From: Gammaproteobacteria bacterium
GTDB lineage: Bacteria > Pseudomonadota > Gammaproteobacteria > Arenicellales > JAANXG01
DNA length: 18,232 nt
Direction of reading: 5' to 3'
NCBI GenBank assembly: GCA_018263405.1
Contig: JAANXG010000051.1
Coordinates: 1 to 18,232 of the forward strand
A program made the translations under genes and the position numbers. Below, one piece after another: positions 8,467-14,715 of the stretch. A model generated the notes under the pieces. That model saw only the letters and a program-made list of their open reading frames with translations, was not told the DNA's origin and did no database searches. The stretch's first letter is position 1. The number at the start of each line of letters is the position of its first letter.

Positions 8467-10290
8467 ATGGGCTGGCAAAAACGAATTTTGATGGTGGATT
8501 TGAGCCGAGGGACGGCTCGGTCCGAACCGTTGAATATGGATTGGGCCGATCAATACATCGGCCAGCGCGGCCTGGGCAGCAAGTACCTGTACGAGAACAT
8601 GAATCCGGCCGCCGACTCCCTGAGCCCGGAGAACGTACTGATATTCGCCACCGGCCCCCTCACGGGCACCAGCGCTTCCACCGGCGCGCGCTATTCGGTG
8701 ATCACCAAGGGCGCCCTGACCGATACCATCGCCTGCTCCAATTCCGGGGGCCGGTTCGGCGCGGAACTCAAGAACGCGGGTTATGACCTGCTGATGATCC
8801 GGGGGAAGGCCGAGCAACCCGTATATATCCACATCGAAGACGATCGGGCTGACATTCTGTCGGCGAACCAAATCTGGGGCGCCACCGTGTGGTACACCGA
8901 GGACTGGATCCACACGCACCACCGGGACCCGCGGATCAAAATCGCGTCGATCGGGCGGGCCGGAGAATGCGGCGTGCGCTATGCCTGCGTCATGAATGAC
9001 ACGGACCGGGCCGCCGGGCGCTCCGGCGTCGGGGCCGTGATGGGCAGCAAGAACCTCAAAGCCATCTGCGTGCGCGGGAAAGCCGGCACGCGTGTCGCCG
9101 ATCCCATGAAATTCCTCGAGGTGGTCCGGCAAACCAACGAGAAGCTGGCCGCAAACGAAGAGCGCAAGAACCTTTCCTACACCGGCACCCAGGCCATGAT
9201 GGAGTCCATGAACACCTTCGGCGGGCTGCCGACGCACAATTTCCAGGCGGTGCAGTTCGCCGGCGCGGACAAAGTCAATGCCGACGCCATGTGGGAGCGT
9301 GGCGAGGACGGGCACCGCAACATGATCCAGAACGCCGCCTGCTTCGGCTGCACCATCGCCTGCCAGCGGGTCAGCCACGTTAACCCCAACCACTGGACCG
9401 TCAAGGACCGGCCGGAGTACCGGAATGCCGGGGGCGGGCTGGAATACGAGACGGCATTCGCTTTCGGGCCCATGGTCGGCGTCGACGACATCGATGCCCT
9501 CACCTTCGCGGGCTTCCTCACGAACGAACACGGCTTGGATCCCATCTCTTTTGGCGGCACCCTGGCGGCGGCCATGGAATTATATGAAATGGGCGTCATC
9601 ACCGACGAGGATACGGAGGGCGTGGAGCTCGAGTTCGGCAGCGCTGAAGCGCTGTGCACCATGATCGAGCAAACAGGCAAGCACGAGGGTTTCGGTAAGG
9701 TGCTGGGTCTCGGCGCCAAGCGGCTGTGCGAAAAATACGGGCGTCCGGAAGTCGCCATGCACGTAAAGGGCCAGGAGTTCGCCGGGTACGACTCCCGTGC
9801 CTTGCAGGGCATGGGACTGGGCTACGCCACGGGCAATCGCGGCGCCTGTCACATGAAACACGATACCTTCAGCCAAGACACCAAAGACCAGTCCGGGAGC
9901 GGCAAAGCCAAGCCCGTCAAAAACTCTCAAGACGCGATTGCCGTCGTCGATTCCTCCGGCCTGTGCATTTTCCCGCTGGGGTCAGGCTGGAAATTCGACG
10001 ATTACCGTGAATTACTGAACGCCGCCTGCGGCCGAGACTGGAGCAAGGACGATCTGAGACGGATCGGCGAGAGAATCTGGAACCTAGAACGGCATTTCAA
10101 CGAACGTGCCGGCTTCACCGGCGCCGACGATACTCTGCCACGACGGCTGCTGGAAACACCGGCCCCCAGTGGCACGGCGAAAGGCAAGGTATGCGAACTC
10201 GACAAGATGCTGAAGGAATACTACCAACTACGGGGATGGAACGAGGACGGCAGCATCCCGGACGACATGCTCGAGCGGTTGCGGATCTGA
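8467..10290 (+). CDS. aor: Aldehyde:ferredoxin oxidoreductase (tungsten AOR family)
   Basis: A 607-residue member of the AOR family, which uses a tungsten (or Mo) bis-pterin and one [4Fe-4S] cluster to oxidise aldehydes to acids with ferredoxin-type electron carriers. The N-terminal domain reads WQKRILMVDLSRG...RGLGSKYLY...FATGPLTGTSASTGARYSV, typical of the pterin-binding barrel. Cluster ligands are C292-x2-C295-x3-C299 and C500, close to those of the Pyrococcus enzyme (288, 291, 295, 494). Family segments IASIGRAGECGVRYACVMND and DRAAGRSGVGAVMGSKNLKA are present. GGAGG lies 5 bases before the ATG. The stop overlaps the start of a MoaD-like gene. The ferredoxin-like and FAD/NAD subunits that accompany AOR in Aromatoleum are not adjacent. 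It is probably cytoplasmic. The aldehyde may come from the divergent aminotransferase. Confidence 0.96.
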   Translation: MGWQKRILMVDLSRGTARSEPLNMDWADQYIGQRGLGSKYLYENMNPAADSLSPENVLIFATGPLTGTSASTGARYSVITKGALTDTIACSNSGGRFGAELKNAGYDLLMIRGKAEQPVYIHIEDDRADILSANQIWGATVWYTEDWIHTHHRDPRIKIASIGRAGECGVRYACVMNDTDRAAGRSGVGAVMGSKNLKAICVRGKAGTRVADPMKFLEVVRQTNEKLAANEERKNLSYTGTQAMMESMNTFGGLPTHNFQAVQFAGADKVNADAMWERGEDGHRNMIQNAACFGCTIACQRVSHVNPNHWTVKDRPEYRNAGGGLEYETAFAFGPMVGVDDIDALTFAGFLTNEHGLDPISFGGTLAAAMELYEMGVITDEDTEGVELEFGSAEALCTMIEQTGKHEGFGKVLGLGAKRLCEKYGRPEVAMHVKGQEFAGYDSRALQGMGLGYATGNRGACHMKHDTFSQDTKDQSGSGKAKPVKNSQDAIAVVDSSGLCIFPLGSGWKFDDYRELLNAACGRDWSKDDLRRIGERIWNLERHFNERAGFTGADDTLPRRLLETPAPSGTAKGKVCELDKMLKEYYQLRGWNEDGSIPDDMLERLRI

Positions 10291-10538
10291 TGTGGATACA
10301 GGTCAAACTCGGCGGGCCGCTCAAACGATATGCCGACAGTGACGGCGGAACGAAAGCAGTTCATGCGGACGACCCGCTTACCGTCGCGGAAACGATGGCC
10401 CGTATCGGCGTCGAAGAGGACGCCGGAGAATTACTCGTTATCGTGAACGATGACGTGGTTCCGCCCAGCGAGCACGGGCGATTCACGTTAAAGGACAACG
10501 ACCGGCTCACATTGATGCCGCGGCTCAAGGGCGGGTAA
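10290..10538 (+). CDS. MoaD/ThiS-like sulfur carrier protein
   Basis: An 82-residue beta-grasp protein ending in RLKGG, the di-glycine tail that is adenylated and thiocarboxylated in MoaD/ThiS carriers. Upstream hallmarks are the opening strand MWIQVKLGGPLKRYA, VAETMARIGV, the strand ELLVIVNDDVV, and FTLKDNDRLTLMPRL. The start codon ATG shares its A with the AOR stop (TGATG), which indicates translational coupling and rules out a longer frame that begins inside the AOR gene. A dedicated carrier next to AOR genes is a recurring arrangement and is thought to supply dithiolene sulfur for the (tungsto)pterin; that role is inferred here, not shown. No MoaE, MoeB or MoeA gene is in the window. Confidence 0.9.
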   Translation: MWIQVKLGGPLKRYADSDGGTKAVHADDPLTVAETMARIGVEEDAGELLVIVNDDVVPPSEHGRFTLKDNDRLTLMPRLKGG

Positions 10539-10704
10539 CGCTCGTGTGTTCGCGCCCAACAGCAGACATCGTGCACTGGTTACGCCCGCCGGGCGGGGCA
10601 GAGGTTCGCAGAATGCTCCCAAAATTACTATATAGCCGGCCCACAGCTAATATTCATGCATTGCGCATTCCGGATATAGCCCTATTTCTGTCAAGCGGAA
10701 CCCG

Positions 10705-11265
10705 TCAGTGAACTGGAACTCCGGCAATGTACGGATGGATAAAGACCACCACTACCAGCATAACAACAGCGATCATCAGACTTATCAGATCTTTTTTCCA
10801 GCCAGGCGGTTGCGGTTTTTTCCATGGGCCTTCTCTTCTGTTGATCAACACCACCTCAACCAGCGCCCAAATACCCAGCCCGCCAAAGAGCAACAATGAC
10901 CGGGAGTCACCATTGATCAGCAAATGGGCAATGGACCAGATGACTACACTGGTCAACTGGGGATGACGAAGATAGCTTTTTATCCTGCTGGGATGGTTGG
11001 CTGCACCCAAAAGAACAAAGGCAACCACCATCAGCAAAATAGAGACCGTCTTGGCTGCAGGAGGTAAACTGTACAGAAGCTGAGGTGTAGACTGGCGCCA
11101 GCCGATCACCATTAACACTACTGAAGCAACAACGATCAGAGCAAAAGTAATCTTATATCCCCCACTACCCAGAGCGTTTTTCCATACCCGCTTGACGGGG
11201 ATCAGCAGAGAAGGCACAAAATGAACCAGGCTCCAGAGCAGCAAACCAGCCAGTAACATTTTCAT
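10705..11265 (-). CDS. NnrU-family integral membrane protein
   Basis: A protein of 186 residues from the chosen start. The start at MKMLLAG (11265) is preferred over an ATG two codons upstream because GAGG is 6 bases before it. It has about five hydrophobic spans: MLLAGLLLWSLVHFVPSLL, ITFALIVVASVVLMVIGW, TVSILLMVVAFVLLGAAN, the QLTSVVIWSIAHLLING / LLLFGGLGIWALVEVVLI pair, and LISLMIAVVMLVVVVFIHPY. The family signature HPxxxxSYLRHPQLTSVVIW is present. NnrU was named from denitrification loci, and the family also includes relatives of zeta-carotene isomerase; the bacterial role is unsettled. No denitrification gene is present here. Base composition is visibly lower in GC (near 50%) than in its neighbours, so it may have a different origin. 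Topology and family are firm; function is not. Confidence 0.9.
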   Translation of the reverse strand: MKMLLAGLLLWSLVHFVPSLLIPVKRVWKNALGSGGYKITFALIVVASVVLMVIGWRQSTPQLLYSLPPAAKTVSILLMVVAFVLLGAANHPSRIKSYLRHPQLTSVVIWSIAHLLINGDSRSLLLFGGLGIWALVEVVLINRREGPWKKPQPPGWKKDLISLMIAVVMLVVVVFIHPYIAGVPVH

Positions 11266-11561
11266 GATCATCCTCGTTTGTAAATCATTTGACTCTTTAT
11301 TCTAGAACCGAAGCAAAAATAAGATCTCCACGCACATTATGAAAAAAGCCGGTTACACAAAAACCACGGTCCGCACTGGTGCGGTAACGTTGATTCAGCG
11401 TTTCGGAAGCGCGCTTAACCTAAATATTCATTTCTGACGTGAAGGGAATCACTAATGTCGCGGGCGCAGGATGCGCAGGAGCGACCATATGTTATTTTGG
11501 GACAATTGGTTCGCTTCGTTTCCCGGGCCGACTGAAAAACCGATAACCCCAGATTTCGACG
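11266..11561. other. Divergent intergenic region with a 14-bp palindrome
   Basis: The gap between the divergent NnrU-type and YqeC-type genes has no gene. It contains CCGCACTGGTGCGG at 11371-11384, 6-bp arms around a central TG, which could be an operator or a short hairpin. The segment towards the NnrU gene is AT-rich and is the likely promoter area, but I could not assign boxes. A full FNR-type site was looked for and not found. Confidence 0.4.
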
Positions 11562-12338
11562 ATGTCCCGGTCAACGGATTCCGTTAACAACGATTTAATC
11601 GACGCACTGGCGGTTGAAAACGGTGTTGTGTGTCTGGTGGGCGCCGGCGGTAAAAAGAGCGCGATAAATCGAATCGCATTGGAATTTAATGGCGCCGTCG
11701 CCGTCACTTCAACCGTATATACGCCCCCGTTTCGTAAACGCTTGACGACGGAAACGATCGTCGCACCGCAAACGGAATTGAAAGAGTTGGTCACCGGATC
11801 CTCGGTATCCGGTGTCGTGGCTTACGCTTGTCCGAGCGACAAAAAGGCGCGTTTAGCGGGAGTCGATCCGGCTTTGGTGGTCGAAATACATGAATCCGGG
11901 GGTTTTGACCTGACGCTGGTGAAAGCCGACGGCGCACGCCTTCGGTGGTTGAAAGCGCCCGCCGGCCACGAGCCCGCCGTACCGGACGCCGCCTCTTTGC
12001 TTATATCGGTGATTTCGGTCAAAGCGGTGGGTAAATCTCTCGATTCTCAAGTGGCTCATCGCCCCGAACTGATCGCGAAGCTTGTTGATGCCGAGGTTGG
12101 AGCCAAAATCCATTGGCAGCACCTTGCACGATTGTTGTCGAGCCCGCAGGGCGGTATGAAACATGCGGATCGAGCGGCACGGGTTGTGCCCCTCGTAAAC
12201 ATGGTCGATACCGACGAGGATAAACGGCGAGCCCGCCTGATTGCCGGGATGGTCCTGGAGGTGACACCCCGGGTAGACCGCGTGGTGTTGACGAGTATGA
12301 TATCGGAGAGTCCGGTGGTGGACGTCATCGGACGGTAG
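11562..12338 (+). CDS. yqeC: YqeC-like (selenium cofactor biosynthesis) protein
   Basis: A 258-residue protein matching YqeC from end to end. It has a P-loop-like VCLVGAGGKKS (G27-S33), VTSTVYTPP, and the signature stretch LVKADGARLRWLKAPAGHEPAVP. Then comes ISVKAVGKSLDSQVAHRPELIAKL (family: ..D.lGkpl....vHRpE), the HWQHLARLLSSPQGGMKHA region, RVVPLVNMVDT, and a final domain of oxidoreductase-type beta strands. YqeC homologues occur with selenium-dependent molybdenum hydroxylases and are thought to act in their cofactor maturation. None of those partners is in this window; instead it lies between AOR and FDH. The P-loop reads GAGGKK-S where most relatives have GAGGKT. No clear ribosome site precedes the ATG. 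Confidence 0.88.
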   Translation: MSRSTDSVNNDLIDALAVENGVVCLVGAGGKKSAINRIALEFNGAVAVTSTVYTPPFRKRLTTETIVAPQTELKELVTGSSVSGVVAYACPSDKKARLAGVDPALVVEIHESGGFDLTLVKADGARLRWLKAPAGHEPAVPDAASLLISVISVKAVGKSLDSQVAHRPELIAKLVDAEVGAKIHWQHLARLLSSPQGGMKHADRAARVVPLVNMVDTDEDKRRARLIAGMVLEVTPRVDRVVLTSMISESPVVDVIGR

Positions 12339-12339
12339 C

Positions 12340-12373
12340 GCGCGCAACGCAGTAATTTACGATTCTTGCGCGC
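12340..12373. terminator. Possible bidirectional stem-loop between convergent genes
   Basis: GCGCGCAA (12340-12347) and TTGCGCGC (12366-12373) form a perfect 8-bp stem with an 18-base loop. They lie exactly between the YqeC stop (12338) and the DUF6494 stop (12385), which converge. The position fits a shared terminator, but the loop is long and there is no T tract on either side. Confidence 0.4.
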
Positions 12374-12384
12374 CACGGGCATGC

Positions 12385-12591
12385 TCACTCCAGTTCTATT
12401 TCGCCCTCGACGTTGGTTTCCATGCCAAGCTCCTGAATAGTGACTTTCGCCACGACGGACAAAGTTTCATTTCCTGTGAGCGTGTCTTGTTCCAATGCCG
12501 TTCGAACCGCATTTTCAATTTCACGTTGACAAGTGATGCCCAGTTTCTTAAGGAACTTTCTCAGTTCCATGTTGAATTTTTCTTCATTCAT
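12385..12591 (-). CDS. Small DUF6494-type protein
   Basis: A 68-residue acidic protein: a helical first half (MNEEKFNMELRKFLKKLGITCQREIENAVRTAL), then a strand-rich half (NETLSVVAKVTIQELGMETNVEGEIELE). It matches my memory of DUF6494, short proteins of gammaproteobacteria that share the opening helix, the K-LGIT-QREIE segment and the GEI-LE ending. No function is known. GAGAG lies 9 bases before the ATG. It is on the same strand as the downstream end of the fdh operon, separated from fdhC by 217 bases that hold an IS-end remnant, so co-transcription with fdh is uncertain. Confidence 0.8.
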   Translation of the reverse strand: MNEEKFNMELRKFLKKLGITCQREIENAVRTALEQDTLTGNETLSVVAKVTIQELGMETNVEGEIELE

Positions 12592-12649
12592 TGGAATTTT
12601 CTCTCTATCTCATTAGACATTGGTCACATCCGCCCCTGGCTTTCGGCAC

Positions 12650-12680
12650 GATCGCCGACATTGCACGGGCTTTTTAAGAA
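12650..12680. repeat. Degenerate third copy of the IS-end repeat
   Basis: These 31 bases match 62-92 of the left terminal repeat at 29 positions (A to G and G to A changes) and in the same orientation. Similarity fades on both sides. It is most simply the outer tip of an old copy of the same insertion sequence. With the right-hand copy at 18119-18216 in the opposite orientation, it brackets the formate dehydrogenase operon. Confidence 0.7.
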
Positions 12681-12808
12681 GTGACGGCTTTTGGGTGGAA
12701 TTCAGGATTGGGGGGGCAAGCTCACAATTACGCACCCATGCGGCGGGATCGGAAAGACGATGAAAATAGTGCGTGCGCTATCCGTTGGATGCAAAAGAGG
12801 GCGACCGG

Positions 12809-14026
12809 TTACGTTCCTTTGGCAGGAACCGCCTTCTTCGTCGCGGCGGGTTTTTTCTCTTTGCCTCCCGCTGCTGCGACACCGACTTTTCCTTCGACCT
12901 CCATTTTCTTATGCCACATATCGTGGTGTTCCTTCGCCCAATTCTCATCGCAATAACCACTCGCCATAACCTCAAATGAACCTTCGGTGCCAATGGTCCC
13001 CAAGTAGATGTGACCCAGGGCAACCGCCAGTACGATCATGGCGGTAATGGAATGGATGACGTGCACCAATTGCATGGTCGCACGGCCCTGGTCGAAAATT
13101 GGGAAATCCATGATCAAGCCACTGATCACGATGGCAAAGCCACCCAACATGGCAACCCAGAACCAGAGCTTTTCACCGGCATTGTAGCAATTCGCACTGG
13201 CATGACTGCCGAACAAACCACCCCCCTTCAGCACCCATAGGATGTCGGACTTAAGGCTTGGTAAGTTGCCGCGCACGAAGAGGAAGAACTGAACGACAAG
13301 CGCCACACCGAAAACCGGCCCAGCGAAGTCGTGGATACGCTTGGCGGTGATTGCCACGTAGCTGAATCCATTGGCACCGATTAATGGAATCAGAAGAAAC
13401 CGGCCAAACACTAAAATGGCGCCGGTCAGCGCCAGCGATACGAACGTAATTGCCACGATCCAATGTACCGTGCGCTGGTTCAGGGAAAATCTCGGGATTT
13501 TCACACCAGAGCGCCCCGACGAGATGGGAATCTTTCCTCTCAACAGTCGGAATGCGGCAAGCACAATCAAGATCCCGCCCAGTAGGTAAGCGCTGTACGG
13601 TACCAGTTGACTCATCCGAAACCGGCGCCACTGCTCGCCCGGGGTATTGATGAGAACACCGGCGTCCACACCCTGAACCTGGCTTCTACCGGCAACTTCC
13701 CGGCTTCCGCTCCGGACCTGGGTCCAAAGGTCTTGGACCAAATACGCCGCCGAGACATCCCTGAGGTCCGGATTCTGGGCGCTCGCATCCGTCCTGCCCC
13801 GAACTTCACGCCACAGATCCGATGCCGGATTGGGAATCTGTATCTGCCGGGCGGCGGGTGCCTCTTCCGCGCGCAGGGGTGGTGACAAGACAAGCGAAAG
13901 CGATCCGACAACCAACGTGACCGCTAACGCGGGTATAAGCTGTAGAAAATTTATTCGTTTGTTCACTGGCCCCGGTACTACTGGCATTCTGCCGGCAGAC
14001 GATGCACCGCTGTACTTGCGGCGCAT
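12809..14026 (-). CDS. fdhC: Formate dehydrogenase cytochrome b556 (gamma) subunit
   Basis: A 405-residue gamma subunit that anchors FDH in the membrane and passes electrons to quinone through two b haems. A signal or first span (27-48) ends near SPPLRA. A periplasmic stretch of about 90 residues follows and contains DLWREVRG (70-77), DLWTQVRSG (99-107), and the QVQG-DAGVLIN...GEQWR block usual for these proteins. After a span at about 143-160 comes the four-helix cytochrome b core with histidines in RTVHWIVA, KRIHDFAG, QLVHVIHS and GHIYLGTIG. The GSFEVMASGYCDENWAKEHHDMW segment and a Lys/Ala-rich tail end it, as in proteobacterial relatives. The start is uncertain: GTG at 13966 would also leave the signal intact. 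It follows fdhB by 39 bases. Confidence 0.93.
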   Translation of the reverse strand: MRRKYSGASSAGRMPVVPGPVNKRINFLQLIPALAVTLVVGSLSLVLSPPLRAEEAPAARQIQIPNPASDLWREVRGRTDASAQNPDLRDVSAAYLVQDLWTQVRSGSREVAGRSQVQGVDAGVLINTPGEQWRRFRMSQLVPYSAYLLGGILIVLAAFRLLRGKIPISSGRSGVKIPRFSLNQRTVHWIVAITFVSLALTGAILVFGRFLLIPLIGANGFSYVAITAKRIHDFAGPVFGVALVVQFFLFVRGNLPSLKSDILWVLKGGGLFGSHASANCYNAGEKLWFWVAMLGGFAIVISGLIMDFPIFDQGRATMQLVHVIHSITAMIVLAVALGHIYLGTIGTEGSFEVMASGYCDENWAKEHHDMWHKKMEVEGKVGVAAAGGKEKKPAATKKAVPAKGT

Positions 14027-14065
14027 CGCCCGGATAGTATGTCGGTTATCCCCAAACTCGGGGAA

Positions 14066-14695
14066 TCATTCTGAACTGCTGGCCTCGCCGGACAAGCCCG
14101 ACGAAGCCCGCAGCCCGGCCTTCTGATACTGCACTCCCCAGTCCAGAACGCTCCTGCCACGATTGATGACCCGCTTGCGGTAAATATCGGCGACCACATT
14201 GGCATCCCCCGCGAGCAACGCCTTGGTTGAGCACATTTCGGCACATACCGGCAGCTTGCCCTCGGCCAATCGATTGGAACCGTATTTGCGGTACTCATCC
14301 GCGCTATGGGTTTCCTCGGGACCGCCGGCGCAGAACGTGCACTTGTCCATCTTGCCGCGTGTGGAGAATGCACTCGATTCCGGAAACTGGGGTGCACCAA
14401 AGGGGCATGCGTAGAAGCAGTAGCCACAACCGATACAAATATCCTTGTCGTGCAGGACAACCCCATCGTCCGTGGTGTAAAAGCAGTCCACCGGACATAC
14501 CGCCGCACACGGTGCGTCGGAGCAGTGCATGCACGCCACCGATAAGGATCGTTCCCCTACCTCACCGTCTTTGATGGTCACCACACGGCGGCGATTGACG
14601 CCCCATGGAACCTCGTTTTCGCTTTTACACGCGGTGACGCAGCCATTGCACTCAATACAGCGTTCAGCATCGCAATAGAATTTCATTCTTGCCAT
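14066..14695 (-). CDS. fdhB: Formate dehydrogenase iron-sulfur (beta) subunit
   Basis: A 209-residue ferredoxin-like subunit that wires the catalytic subunit to cytochrome b. Four [4Fe-4S] clusters can be read: C13/16/19/23 (CIECNGCVTAC), C55/58/63/67, C87/90/93/97 (CIGCGYCFYAC) and C119/122/151/155. It is shorter than E. coli FdnH and has no C-terminal membrane helix, so it is held by the other subunits. It lacks its own signal; in this family it travels with the TAT-exported alpha subunit. GAGGAG lies 9 bases before the first ATG. Only 20 bases separate it from fdhA. Confidence 0.96.
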   Translation of the reverse strand: MARMKFYCDAERCIECNGCVTACKSENEVPWGVNRRRVVTIKDGEVGERSLSVACMHCSDAPCAAVCPVDCFYTTDDGVVLHDKDICIGCGYCFYACPFGAPQFPESSAFSTRGKMDKCTFCAGGPEETHSADEYRKYGSNRLAEGKLPVCAEMCSTKALLAGDANVVADIYRKRVINRGRSVLDWGVQYQKAGLRASSGLSGEASSSE

Positions 14696-14715
14696 GATTT
14701 AGTTCTCCTCGCGCC

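Noticed and set aside
8452..9531. 359-codon minus-strand frame opposite AOR
   Set aside because: It is the antisense shadow of a strongly conserved AOR gene, rich in Gly/Val/His/Pro from GC-biased codons.
10583..10595. CGCCC-GCC-GGGCG hairpin after the MoaD-like gene as a terminator
   Set aside because: The stem is only 5 bp, there is no T tract after it, and such GC-rich mini-hairpins are frequent at this base composition.
11380..11400. TTGATTCAGCGTTT as an FNR/NNR box near the NnrU-type gene
   Set aside because: The second half-site (ATCAA) is absent.
12691..12969. Plus-strand frame with a GKLTITHPCGGIGKT segment, considered as a gene remnant or P-loop protein
   Set aside because: It runs into the antisense of fdhC, has no partner motifs, and the short likeness to PrpF-type HPSG segments is not enough.
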